Of a stretch of 64,000 bases of DNA, positions 55,195 through 63,910 are shown piece by piece; position 1 is the stretch's first letter; the number at the start of each line of letters is the position of its first letter. The position numbers and the translations under genes are program-made. The notes beneath the pieces are model-generated. The model was given only the letters and a program-made list of their open reading frames with translations. It was not told the DNA's origin and ran no database searches. Where the stretch lies: the NCBI GenBank assembly GCA_016195915.1, contig JACPYS010000015.1, forward strand, positions 124,001 through 188,000, written 5' to 3'. The stretch comes from Betaproteobacteria bacterium (GTDB taxonomy: Bacteria > Pseudomonadota > Gammaproteobacteria > Burkholderiales > SG8-39).

Positions 55195-55476
55195 TTAATG
55201 GTAGTCAACTATCTCAACATCATCAGGGCCGTTTCGCGTCCACAAAAAACAGATTCGCCACTGATCATTGATACGAATGCTGTGCTGCCCTTTTCGATCA
55301 TCTTTCAATACTTCCAACCGATTGGCTGGCGGAATCCTCAAGTCATTTAGCACCTGCGCCTTGTCCAGCATGAACAATTTCCGCAAAGCGACCTGCTGAA
55401 TTTCGCGCGGCAACTTACGCGATACCTCGCCCCGCCAGACTTTTTCAGTTTCCTTGGATGCAAATCCGATGATCAT
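55195..55476 (-). CDS. higB: HigB-type mRNA-cleaving toxin
   Basis: A 93-residue RelE-superfamily toxin. Markers are IIGFASKETEKVWRGE, LRIPPANRLEVLKDDRKGQH and SIRINDQWRICFLW, with the conserved arginines and terminal His of the ribonuclease site. It precedes higA by about ten bases. Cleaves ribosome-bound mRNA in known members. Confidence 0.93.
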   Translation of the reverse strand: MIIGFASKETEKVWRGEVSRKLPREIQQVALRKLFMLDKAQVLNDLRIPPANRLEVLKDDRKGQHSIRINDQWRICFLWTRNGPDDVEIVDYH

Positions 55477-55484
55477 GCAAAAGC

Positions 55485-55501
55485 ATAACGCATACCGTTA
55501 T
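55485..55501. promoter_or_regulatory. HigA operator
   Basis: The perfect inverted repeat ATAACG-CATAC-CGTTAT lies nine bases upstream of the higB ATG. Its position and symmetry fit autorepression by HigA or the HigBA complex. Confidence 0.7.
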
Positions 55502-55516
55502 AGCGGACAAGCTCCC

Positions 55517-55987
55517 CTACCCACGGCGCGGCAGCTCGATCGCGTCGCGGTGGCCGAATCCGGCAGAGTTGTCGATGAAGTACAGGCGGTCAGTAACCAC
55601 TTCGTACCAGCGCACCTTGTCCATCGCTTTTGCGATCGCAACCGGTGCCTGCGCCAATCCGCGAATGAGAGGGAACTTCTCGCCATAAATGTGGCGGGCG
55701 TGCTGTTCCCGCTCGCCGCCGATCTCCCGGGCGATCCCTTCCAGTTGAACGCCCTTGATCTCCGGCCAGTCGGCGTAGTCCTCCTGCACCGTCGCCGAAA
55801 CGCGCGGGCTTTCCGCCAGGTTGCGGCAATGCCGGCTGGAAGGTGAAGACAGGAATATCAGGTTGAAGCCATCGCTGACGTAGAACACGGCGGCGGCCCA
55901 GACACCCTCGCTGCCGTGGGTTGCCAATGTCATGACGTGATGCTCGCGCAGATACGCCGCGACCCGCCGGTGCAGCACCTCGCGCAT
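55517..55987 (-). CDS. Pyridoxamine-5'-phosphate-oxidase-fold protein
   Basis: A 156-residue split-barrel flavin-binding protein. HHVMTLATHGSEGVWAAAVF and YVSDGFNLIFLSSPSSRHCR are characteristic, followed by VQEDYADWPEIKGVQLEG. The reaction is not known; relatives are FMN or heme-utilising proteins. Its ATG overlaps the stop of the sigma-54 activator by one base (TGATG), so it is made with the regulator of the phenol operon. Confidence 0.85.
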   Translation of the reverse strand: MREVLHRRVAAYLREHHVMTLATHGSEGVWAAAVFYVSDGFNLIFLSSPSSRHCRNLAESPRVSATVQEDYADWPEIKGVQLEGIAREIGGEREQHARHIYGEKFPLIRGLAQAPVAIAKAMDKVRWYEVVTDRLYFIDNSAGFGHRDAIELPRRG

Positions 55988-57732
55988 CAGTACCGGTCTG
56001 CTGAAGAATCCGTAGACGTCACCGGCGCGATCTGGGTCTTGGACGGTTCGCCCTCGCTCAAGCGCTTGAGGCGGTAGGCAAACTGCGGTCGCGTCAGCCC
56101 CAGCATGCGGGCAGCGGAGGAGAGATTCCCGCGCGCCTTGTCGACCGCCGTTTCGAGCAGCATGACTTCGAGCTGGTCGAGCGTCATGACGCCGTTGAAC
56201 ACCGCCTCGCACAGATTCTTCGCGGTTTCGGACTGGCCGACATCGAGGCCGCCGTTCATGCCAAGGCTGAACTCCCGCGAGTGTTCGTCCGCGCACGGCG
56301 AGAAAAGGTGGTTCACCTCGATGCGGGTGCCGCTCGGTGCGAGGATCACGCCCCGCTCGATCATGTTCTGCAGTTCGCGGATGTTGCCCGGCCAGGTGTA
56401 GGTCAGCAGCGCCCGTTTCGCCTTGTCGGTGAAGCCGCGCAGCTTCTTGCCGTGGATCGCGGAATACTTCGCCAGAAACCGCTTGGCCAGCGGGGAGATA
56501 TCTTCCTTGCGTTCGCGCAGCGGCGGAATCTCGACCTGGTAGGCGTTGAGCCGGTAGTAGAGGTCGGAGCGGAACTTGCCTTCCTTCACCAGCCGGTGGA
56601 GGTCGCCGTTGGTCGCCGCAATCATCCGGACATTGACCTTGCGCGTCTTCTGGTCGCCCAAGCGCTCGATCTCGCCTTCCTGCAGCACCCGCAGCAGCTT
56701 GCTCTGGGCCGGAAGGGGCAGCTCGCCGATTTCGTCGAGAAACAGGCTGCCGCCGTCGGCCCGCTCGAATCGTCCGTGACGCGAGACGAGCGCGCCGGTG
56801 TAGGCGCCCTTTTCGACACCGAACAGCTCGGCTTCCACCAAATCGTGGGGGATGGCCGCGCAATTGACGGCGACGAACGGGCGTTCGCGGCGCGGTCCGG
56901 ATTCGTGCAGGTAGCGCGCGAACATCTCCTTTCCGACGCCGGTCTCGCCGCGCAGCAGCACGGTGATCTGACTGCTCGCGGCCTGCTTGAGCAGCCCGTA
57001 GGCCGCGCGGAACCCGGGCGAACTGCCGACCATGTCGCCGGGCAGTGCCTCCTTCTCGCCAATGGTGGCGCGCAGCTGAACCACCTGGGTCTGCAGGTCG
57101 AACAACTGCTCGGCGATCGACTCGGGCGTGAAGAAGCGCATGTGCTCGGCCGCGTCCTCCCATTCCTCGACAGGCTTGCCGACGATGCGGCAGTTGTTGT
57201 GCCCGGCCCCGGTGCACTCGACTTCCTTGTACAGGATGGTGCGGCCCATGAACGCCGAGGTATAGCCGCAGGCGTAGCCGATCTGGGTCCAGCACACCGG
57301 ATCGGAGTGGATGCCGTAGTAGTGCCGGTGCCATTGCCCTTCCCAGGAATTCTCCCAGAGGAACTCGCCGTAGAACTTGCCCGCCACGCGGTCCAGCTCC
57401 AGCTTGACGGGCGTGACCCGGACGATGCCCTCCAGCGTGTGGAGCTGCGGGCCGGTCATGAAGGCTTCGATGTCGCTGCAGTTCTGCGCGCGCGTGCGCG
57501 CGAGCTCCGCATCGCGCACACCGGAAGCGTAGCCCATGCGCGTGAGCAATCCTTGAGCCCGCTCCCTGCCCAGGGTATCGATCAATTCCTTGCGCAAAGA
57601 CGCCTGCGCCTCGGCATGCACCAGCAGCATACGATGCTCGTGCAGCCAGATCTGGCCCGTCTCTGCACAAAAATGCACGCGGGCGCGCAGGTCATCGCCC
57701 GCTGTGCGCTCCACACTGCGGAGCTTCGTCAT
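55987..57732 (-). CDS. XylR/DmpR-type sigma-54 activator with V4R aromatic-sensor domain
   Basis: A 581-residue activator. The N-terminal sensor (about 10-215) includes the XylR_N part ([20 protein letters not shown]) and the V4R part with [10 protein letters not shown] and [16 protein letters not shown]. The AAA+ domain has Walker A GETGVGKE, the sigma-54 loop GAYTGA and Walker [11 protein letters not shown]. The C-terminus has a Fis-type helix-turn-helix ([20 protein letters not shown]). Relatives bind phenols or toluene directly. Divergent from ppsA, whose promoter is of the -24/-12 type, so it is the predicted phenol-responsive activator of the operon. Confidence 0.94.
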   Translation of the reverse strand: MTKLRSVERTAGDDLRARVHFCAETGQIWLHEHRMLLVHAEAQASLRKELIDTLGRERAQGLLTRMGYASGVRDAELARTRAQNCSDIEAFMTGPQLHTLEGIVRVTPVKLELDRVAGKFYGEFLWENSWEGQWHRHYYGIHSDPVCWTQIGYACGYTSAFMGRTILYKEVECTGAGHNNCRIVGKPVEEWEDAAEHMRFFTPESIAEQLFDLQTQVVQLRATIGEKEALPGDMVGSSPGFRAAYGLLKQAASSQITVLLRGETGVGKEMFARYLHESGPRRERPFVAVNCAAIPHDLVEAELFGVEKGAYTGALVSRHGRFERADGGSLFLDEIGELPLPAQSKLLRVLQEGEIERLGDQKTRKVNVRMIAATNGDLHRLVKEGKFRSDLYYRLNAYQVEIPPLRERKEDISPLAKRFLAKYSAIHGKKLRGFTDKAKRALLTYTWPGNIRELQNMIERGVILAPSGTRIEVNHLFSPCADEHSREFSLGMNGGLDVGQSETAKNLCEAVFNGVMTLDQLEVMLLETAVDKARGNLSSAARMLGLTRPQFAYRLKRLSEGEPSKTQIAPVTSTDSSADRY

Positions 57733-57785
57733 GATCCTCTCCCCTCCGGATCTATGAGTTCTAGACGCAAATCGCGCGGTCCGAC

Positions 57786-57799
57786 TTGATCGAGGTCAA
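57786..57799. promoter_or_regulatory. FNR-like box or activator site in the ppsA upstream region
   Basis: TTGAT-CGAG-GTCAA has nine of ten matches to the FNR consensus and is equally a TTGA-N6-TCAA inverted repeat of the kind bound by XylR/DmpR proteins. It lies 54 bases upstream of the activator gene start and about 240 bases upstream of the ppsA promoter. Sequence alone does not decide between the two. Confidence 0.5.
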
Positions 57800-58039
57800 C
57801 CAAAATCGTCGCGCCGAAGCATCGCGCAACGATTCACCAAATGATCAAAAACTCCGGTTTCGGACCCGAAGATTTCACGAAACGGTCAACGGACGAATTC
57901 GACCTGCGCGATGCGACGCCGCCCGCCTGCCGTCGACGCAGGCATCTATTGCGCAGTGCACTATCTGTCCGATCCCGGTTCAGGCGGGTCAGATTCACGC
58001 GATGTGGCGCTGTAGATTGCCGCACCGCGCAACGTTCGG

Positions 58040-58054
58040 TGGTACGGACCTTGC
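58040..58054 (+). promoter_or_regulatory. Sigma-54 promoter of the phenylphosphate operon
   Basis: TGGTACGGACCTTGC matches TGGCAC-N5-TTGC at nine of ten positions with exact GG-N10-GC spacing. Transcription would start near 58066, leaving a leader of about 70 bases before the ppsA ATG. The rest of the 400-base gap (57733-58133) has no gene. Confidence 0.75.
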
Positions 58055-58133
58055 GGCGTTAGCGTCGCAGCCGGCGCACCACGACCGACCGGCCCAACGC
58101 GAACGCATCCATGACTTACCGGGAGACATTCAA

Positions 58134-59969
58134 ATGAAGTTTCCGAATCCGCACGACATCAAGGCCAAAGCCATACCGGGCACCGAAGGCTGGGAACGGA
58201 TGTATCCGTACCAGTACCAGTTCGTCACCGACGATCCCGTGCGCAACCAGTACGAGAAGGACACGTTCTGGTTCTACGACGGATTGCACTATCCCGAGCC
58301 GCTGTACCCCTTCGACACGATCTGGGACGAGGCCTGGTACCTGGCCCTGTCGCAGTTCAATAACCGCATTTTCATGGTACCGCCGGTGCGGGGTGTCGAC
58401 CACCGTATCATCAACGGATACGTTTACATCTCGCCGGTTCCGGTGAAGGACCCGGAGGAAATCGGCCGCCGTGTGCCGAACTTCATGGAGCGCGCCGGTT
58501 TCTACTACAAGAACTGGGATGAACTCGAGGCCAAATGGAAGGTCAAGATGGAGGCCACGATCCGCGAACTCGAGGCAATCAAGATTCCGCGCCTCGCGGA
58601 CATGGAAGATATGTCGGTGGTGACCGACGCCATTGGCGAGTCGAAGGGCTACCACCTGCTCAAGAACTACGACGACCTGATCAACCTGGGCATCAAGTGC
58701 TGGCAATACCACTTCGAGTTCCTCAACCTCGGCTATGCCGCCTACGTGTTCTTCCTCGACTTCGTGCAGAAGCTGTTTCCCAGCATTCCGGCGCAGCGCG
58801 TGACGCAGATGATTTCGGGCATCGACGTGATCATGTATCAGCCCGACGAGGAACTGAAGAAGCTCGCCCGCAAAGCCCTCGAACTGGGCGTGGACTCGGT
58901 CGTCACCTTCAGCAAGGATTGGACGCAGGTCGAGGCGGCCCTGAAGAAACTGCCCAAGGGCGTCGAGTGGCTCACCTCGCTCGACCTGGCGCGCGAACCC
59001 TGGTTCAATATTTCCACCGGGACCGGCTGGTTCCACCACGACCGCTCGTGGAACGACCAGATGAACGTGCCGCTGTCGGGCATTGCCACCTACATCGGCA
59101 AGATAAAACAGGGGGCCTCCATCGATCGTCCGACGGCGAAGGTCCGCGCCGAGCGCGACCGCATCACCGCAGAATATCGCGGCCTGATCGAGAAAGAAGA
59201 AGACCGCAAACAGTTCGATGAGCTGCTTGGATGCGCCAAAACGGTGTTCCCCTACGTGGAAAACCATCTGTTCTACGTCGAGCATTGGTTCCATTCGGTG
59301 TTCTGGAACAAGGTGCGCGAGGTGGGGGTGATCATGAAGGAGCATGGCGTGATCGAAGACGTCGAGGACATCTGGCTGCTGCGCCGCGACGAAATCAAGT
59401 CCGCGCTCTGGGACATCGTCACGGCCTGGGCCACCGGCGTCACGCCGCGCGGCACCAAGACCTGGCCGAAGGAAATCGTCTGGCGCAAGGGCGTAATGCA
59501 GAAATTCAAGGAGTGGAATGCTCCCCCCGCCATCGGCACCGCGCCGGAAGTGATCCAGGAACCGTTCACCATCGTCCTGTGGGGCGTCACCAACAAGTCG
59601 CTCGCCGATTGGGCGGCGGTGCAGGATGTCAGGGACCCCGCCAACGTCAAGGAGTTGAAAGGATTCGCGGGCAGTCCCGGCATCATCGAAGGCAAGGCGC
59701 GCGTGTGCAAGACGGTGAGCGAGGTCGGCGAGTTGCTCGAGGGCGAGATTCTCGTTGCCCCGACGACGTCGCCTTCCTGGGCGCCGGCCTTTGCGAAGAT
59801 CGGGGCCTGTGTCACCGACGTGGGCGGCGTGATGAGCCATGCGGCGATCGTCTGTCGCGAGTACGGCATGCCGGCGGTGGTCGGAACCGGTCACGCAACG
59901 AAGATCATCAGGACGGGAATGATGCTGCGTGTCGACGGTTCGACCGGCGCAGTGACCATCGCACGCTGA
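58134..59969 (+). CDS. ppsA: Phenylphosphate synthase, phosphohistidine subunit
   Basis: First step of anaerobic phenol degradation: with PpsB it phosphorylates phenol using ATP (releasing AMP and phosphate). The 611-residue protein matches the central/C-terminal part of PEP synthase as used in Protein 1 of Thauera aromatica. The swivelling phosphohistidine domain ends the protein (GGVMSHAAIVCREYGMPAVV), and its histidine falls at residue 569, the position reported for Thauera. The large N-terminal part (WDEAWYLALSQFNNRIFMVP, YHFEFLNLGYAAYVFFLDF) binds phenol. The ATG at 58134 has GGGAG nine bases upstream; longer in-frame starts run into the promoter. Confidence 0.93.
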   Translation: MKFPNPHDIKAKAIPGTEGWERMYPYQYQFVTDDPVRNQYEKDTFWFYDGLHYPEPLYPFDTIWDEAWYLALSQFNNRIFMVPPVRGVDHRIINGYVYISPVPVKDPEEIGRRVPNFMERAGFYYKNWDELEAKWKVKMEATIRELEAIKIPRLADMEDMSVVTDAIGESKGYHLLKNYDDLINLGIKCWQYHFEFLNLGYAAYVFFLDFVQKLFPSIPAQRVTQMISGIDVIMYQPDEELKKLARKALELGVDSVVTFSKDWTQVEAALKKLPKGVEWLTSLDLAREPWFNISTGTGWFHHDRSWNDQMNVPLSGIATYIGKIKQGASIDRPTAKVRAERDRITAEYRGLIEKEEDRKQFDELLGCAKTVFPYVENHLFYVEHWFHSVFWNKVREVGVIMKEHGVIEDVEDIWLLRRDEIKSALWDIVTAWATGVTPRGTKTWPKEIVWRKGVMQKFKEWNAPPAIGTAPEVIQEPFTIVLWGVTNKSLADWAAVQDVRDPANVKELKGFAGSPGIIEGKARVCKTVSEVGELLEGEILVAPTTSPSWAPAFAKIGACVTDVGGVMSHAAIVCREYGMPAVVGTGHATKIIRTGMMLRVDGSTGAVTIAR

Positions 59970-59975
59970 CACGCC

Positions 59976-61106
59976 ATGGCTGCGGCTGCAGCGATCATCG
60001 GCAACGCGCCACCGGCGGGCGAGTCACAGATGGGCCCGCCGGTGGTCTGCTGGTTGGAGGAGTGCAGGAAGGATTCGGTACCCCTGGTTGGCGGCAAGTG
60101 TTCGTCGCTCGGCGAATTGATCGGCGCCGGCGTGCGCGTGCCGCCCGGTTTCGCGCTCACCACCGAGGGCTACCGGCGCTTCCTGGCAGACGCGGGGGGC
60201 GCCGCCGAGATCCAATCGCTGCTCCGGGGTGTCGATGCAAGGGACATGGGCGCGCTGGAGACCGCCAGCGCGTCCATCCGCCAGGCGATCGAAGCACTGC
60301 CCTTCTCCATGGAATTGGAGGACATGATCGCGGAGTGCTACCGCAAGCTCTCGGTGCGCTGCTGCATGCCGGCAGTACCCGTCGCAGTGCGCTCGAGCGC
60401 CACGGCCGAGGACCTGCCGGGGGCCAGCTTTGCCGGCCAGCAGGATACGTTCCTCTGGATACGCGGTGTCGACGACGTGCTGGACCGCGTCCGGCGCTGC
60501 ATCTCCAGCCTGTTCAGCGCACGCGCCATCGCCTATCGCGCCAACAAGGGGTTCGACCACGATCAGGTGGCGATCTGCGTGGGCGTGCAGAAAATGGCCA
60601 ACTCGTTCACTGCGGGCGTGATGTTCACCATTCATCCGGCCAACGGCGATCGCTCGGTCATCGTGATCGATTCCAATTTCGGTTTCGGCGAGTCTGTCGT
60701 CTCGGGTGAGGTGACGCCGGACCACTTCGTGGTGAACAAGATCACGCTGGACATCATCGATCGCACCATCTCGCGCAAGCTCGTGTGTTACACAGTCGAT
60801 CCGAAGACGCAGAAGTCCCAGGCCGTGGAGGTTCCATTCGAGCGTCAGGAGGTGCAGTCGCTGATCGACGACGAGATCACCGAACTGGCCTGGCTGGGAA
60901 AACAGATCGAGAAACACTACGGCTGCCCGATGGATATCGAATGGGCGCTCGACAAGGACCTTCCCGCCGGAGGCAATCTGTTCATCCTGCAGGCGCGCCC
61001 CGAGACCGTGTGGAGCCGGAAAATCCAGCCCGGCAGTGCGCACGCGGGCGGCTCCGCCATGGATTACATCCTCTCGAGCATGCTGGCTGGAAAGAAAGTC
61101 GGTTAA
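59976..61106 (+). CDS. ppsB: Phenylphosphate synthase, ATP-binding subunit
   Basis: A 376-residue protein equivalent to the N-terminal ATP-grasp half of PEP synthase. Markers are VPLVGGKCSSLGELIGAGVR, PPGFALTTEGYRRFL, VAVRSSATAEDLPGASFAGQ and MDIEWALDKDLPAGGN. It phosphorylates the histidine of PpsA from ATP. An ATG at 60030 is an alternative start close to the conserved part. It follows ppsA by six bases. The third, CBS-domain subunit (PpsC) of Thauera is not next in line. Confidence 0.92.
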   Translation: MAAAAAIIGNAPPAGESQMGPPVVCWLEECRKDSVPLVGGKCSSLGELIGAGVRVPPGFALTTEGYRRFLADAGGAAEIQSLLRGVDARDMGALETASASIRQAIEALPFSMELEDMIAECYRKLSVRCCMPAVPVAVRSSATAEDLPGASFAGQQDTFLWIRGVDDVLDRVRRCISSLFSARAIAYRANKGFDHDQVAICVGVQKMANSFTAGVMFTIHPANGDRSVIVIDSNFGFGESVVSGEVTPDHFVVNKITLDIIDRTISRKLVCYTVDPKTQKSQAVEVPFERQEVQSLIDDEITELAWLGKQIEKHYGCPMDIEWALDKDLPAGGNLFILQARPETVWSRKIQPGSAHAGGSAMDYILSSMLAGKKVG

Positions 61107-61156
61107 CGCAGCGCCTCCACGGTTTTCAAGTCATCTGCAACGCTAACGGAGCAAAC

Positions 61157-62668
61157 ATGAATGCACGCACCGAAGTAACACCCATCGACGACATTCGAAG
61201 CTACATTGCCGCGCTCGATGCCCACGGCGAACTGCACCGCGTGAGGGCGGAGGTGGACTGGAAATTCGAGCTGTGCCACGTCTCGAAGGTGAATGAAGAA
61301 AGGAAAGGGCCGGCGCTGCTGTACGAAAACGTCAAGGGTTACGACATCCCGGTTTTCACCAGCGCCTTTACCACCTCGCGGCGGCTGGCCATCGCTCTGG
61401 AGCAGGATCCTTCCCTGTCGATGAGCCAGCTCTCGAAGAAATGGATGGAGTTGACCACCAAGAAAATGGTCAAGCCACTGTTCATCGAAAATCCGAAGGT
61501 CAAGGAGAACATCCTCGAAGGCGATGCCGTCGATATCGAAATGTTTCCTTCGCCCTGGTTCTACCCCGACGATGGCGGCCGCTTCTTCGTTACTTCCGGG
61601 TTTCTGGTGACCCGTGATCCCGATACCGGCTGGACCAATCTCGGCACCTACCGCGCCCAGGTGCTGGGCAAGAAGATCCTGGGTTCGCAGATCATCAAGG
61701 GCAAGCACGGCGACATGCACATGAAGAAATACCAGGAGCGGGGTGAACTGATGCCTGCCGCTTATGTGGTGGGCACCGATCCGGTGCTGTTCCTGGCCAG
61801 TTCCACGCTGGTCAGCGCTCAGGTCGACGAGTACGAAGTGGCCGGCTCCCTGCGCGGCAAGCCGGTTGAGGTGTTCAAGTCCGATCTCACCGGGTTGATG
61901 CTGCCGGCCGCCGCCGAGATCATCGCCGAAGGCTGGATCGACCCGAACGAACTGATGGAGGAGGGTCCATTCGGCGAATACACGGGCTACTACTCGGGCA
62001 ACAAGGGCAAGGACTATCCCAAACCGGTGCTGCGCATCGCGCGCATCCTGCATCGCAACAAGCCGGTCATGTGGGCGACAACGGTCGGCAAACCGATCAA
62101 CGATATTCACATGATCCAGTCGTTAAACCGTACCGCGACGCTCTGGCATGACCTGGAGACCATGAAAGTGCCGGGCATCCAGAGCGTGTACATCCCGCCC
62201 GAGGCCTGCGGCCGTTTCTGGGTCGTGGTCTCGGTGAAGCAGATGTATCCGGGACACTCGAACCACGTCGGTCACGCCGTGATCGCAAGCACGACCGGGC
62301 ATTACGGCGTCAAGGGCGTAATCACGGTGGACCATGATATCGATGCCGAGGACTGGGACCGCATCTGGTGGGCGCTCGCGACCCGCTTCGATCCCAAGCG
62401 TTCGGCGCAGATCATCGACCGCGGTCGCTCGACGCCGCTCGATCCGGGTCTGCCGATCGAGGCGCGCGAGATTACCAGCCGCATCCTGCTCGACGCCTGT
62501 ACCCCTTATGAGTGGACCAACAAGCCCAATGAGATCTTCATGGATCGCAGCGTATTGCAGAAAGTATCGGACCGCTGGAACGAGTATGGCTTTGCCGGCG
62601 CAAGTCCGGTAGCCGGCATGATCAACCGGCTGACCCGGCCCGATGTGAAAAAGACAACGGGCAAGTAG
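61157..62668 (+). CDS. UbiD-family phenylphosphate carboxylase subunit
   Basis: A 503-residue prenyl-FMN-dependent (de)carboxylase. Markers are DAHGELHRVRAEVDWKFEL, FPSPWFYPDDGGRFFVTSGF, RAQVLGKKILGSQI and the catalytic glutamates in EEGPFGEYTGYYSGN. Thauera has two UbiD-like subunits (PpcA, PpcB) and sequence alone does not tell me which this is, so no symbol is given. It would convert phenylphosphate plus CO2 to 4-hydroxybenzoate plus phosphate. Start ATG 61157 is preceded by GGAGC. Confidence 0.88.
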   Translation: MNARTEVTPIDDIRSYIAALDAHGELHRVRAEVDWKFELCHVSKVNEERKGPALLYENVKGYDIPVFTSAFTTSRRLAIALEQDPSLSMSQLSKKWMELTTKKMVKPLFIENPKVKENILEGDAVDIEMFPSPWFYPDDGGRFFVTSGFLVTRDPDTGWTNLGTYRAQVLGKKILGSQIIKGKHGDMHMKKYQERGELMPAAYVVGTDPVLFLASSTLVSAQVDEYEVAGSLRGKPVEVFKSDLTGLMLPAAAEIIAEGWIDPNELMEEGPFGEYTGYYSGNKGKDYPKPVLRIARILHRNKPVMWATTVGKPINDIHMIQSLNRTATLWHDLETMKVPGIQSVYIPPEACGRFWVVVSVKQMYPGHSNHVGHAVIASTTGHYGVKGVITVDHDIDAEDWDRIWWALATRFDPKRSAQIIDRGRSTPLDPGLPIEAREITSRILLDACTPYEWTNKPNEIFMDRSVLQKVSDRWNEYGFAGASPVAGMINRLTRPDVKKTTGK

Positions 62669-63910
62669 GTGAAGGGGATCGTCATCGTCTGCAACCTGGA
62701 CACGCGCGGGGAGGAAATCGTATTCGTCAAGGAACTCATCGCCGGCCGCGGCCACGAGCCGGTCCTGCTGGACTTCAGCATGGAGGAGCCTCCGCCCTTC
62801 CCCGGCGATATTCGTACCGAGGACGTGGCCGCGCGCGGCGGGCTGGCGATCGAAGTGGTGCGCGAGAAGTACCGTTCCGATCGCGATACGGCCACCAACA
62901 ACCAGATCCGGGGCGCGGCCGCGATCGTCGACGATCTGGTCAAGCAGGGCCGCGTACACGGCATTATCGGCATCGGCGGCGGCACCGCCACGCTGGTTGC
63001 GACATCGATCATGAAGCAACTTCCCTTCGGCATGCCGAAGCTGATGGCCTCGCCGATGGCCGCGCACCCGGCCTACATCGACAAGTACGTCGGCACCCGG
63101 GATATCACCATGCACCACACGGTGCTCGACATCGTGAAGATGAATCCGCTGCTCAAGGCGCAGATCATCAACGCGGTGGGCGCCATTTGCGGCATGGTCG
63201 AGATGACGCAGGGAACGCACATCACCTTCGACAAACCCTGTGTCGCCATCTCCTCGTTCGGTTTCGGCGAGATGGCGGTGCAGACGGCGGTCGGCATGCT
63301 GGAGGAAGCCGGCTTTACGCCCGTCGTTTGTCACGCGCAGGGCAAGGGCGACAAGGCGATGGAGGAAATGATCCGTGACGGCGTCTTTCACGGAGTGCTC
63401 GACATCTGCACTGGCGGCGTGATGGAACACCTGTTCAAGGGAAACCGCGATCCCGGGCCCAACCGGCTGATGGCCGCCGTGGAGGCCGGCATTGCGATGG
63501 TGCTCGCGCCCTGCGGCCTCGACATCCTGTCCTACGGTGGCCGCGCCGACATGCTGGAACGGACCGGGGACCGGGTTCAATACGTGCAGGATGCCCTGCG
63601 CGTCCAGGTGCGCACCACCGCCGACGAACTGCGCCAGGCCGCGGACGTGATCGCCGAACGGCTCAATCGCGCCAGGGGACCCTGGTCGTTCCTGATCCCG
63701 CTCAGGGGCTGGTCTTCGCTCGACAAGGAAGGCCGGCCGATTTACGACCCGGTCGCCGATGCCGCCTTCAGCGCGCGCTTGAAGGAAAAGCTCGCCGACC
63801 CGAGCCACCTCAGGGAGGTCGACCTGCACCTGTACACGCCCGAATTCGCGCGCGTCGCGGTGGACGAGTTCCTGCGGCTGTTCAGGACGGCGAAGACGCC
63901 GGCAGCATGA
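62669..63910 (+). CDS. Tm-1-like ATP-binding (UPF0261) protein
   Basis: A 413-residue protein of the Tm-1-like family. Features are VIVCNLDTRGEEIVFVKELI, HGIIGIGGGTATLVATSIM, FGMPKLMASPMAAHPAYIDK and the C-terminal VAPCGLD-like stretch AIAMVLAPCGLDILSYGG. Start is GTG at 62669, touching the carboxylase stop, so it is translationally linked. Family members are poorly characterised; some are linked with aromatic or hydroxy-acid metabolism. Its role in phenol carboxylation is unknown and would be of interest. Confidence 0.85.
   Translation: MKGIVIVCNLDTRGEEIVFVKELIAGRGHEPVLLDFSMEEPPPFPGDIRTEDVAARGGLAIEVVREKYRSDRDTATNNQIRGAAAIVDDLVKQGRVHGIIGIGGGTATLVATSIMKQLPFGMPKLMASPMAAHPAYIDKYVGTRDITMHHTVLDIVKMNPLLKAQIINAVGAICGMVEMTQGTHITFDKPCVAISSFGFGEMAVQTAVGMLEEAGFTPVVCHAQGKGDKAMEEMIRDGVFHGVLDICTGGVMEHLFKGNRDPGPNRLMAAVEAGIAMVLAPCGLDILSYGGRADMLERTGDRVQYVQDALRVQVRTTADELRQAADVIAERLNRARGPWSFLIPLRGWSSLDKEGRPIYDPVADAAFSARLKEKLADPSHLREVDLHLYTPEFARVAVDEFLRLFRTAKTPAA

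Noticed and set aside
58004-58020. TGGCGCTGTAGATTGC as a sigma-54 promoter
   Set aside because: GG to GC spacing is 11 instead of 10; the site at 58040 has the correct spacing and a better match.
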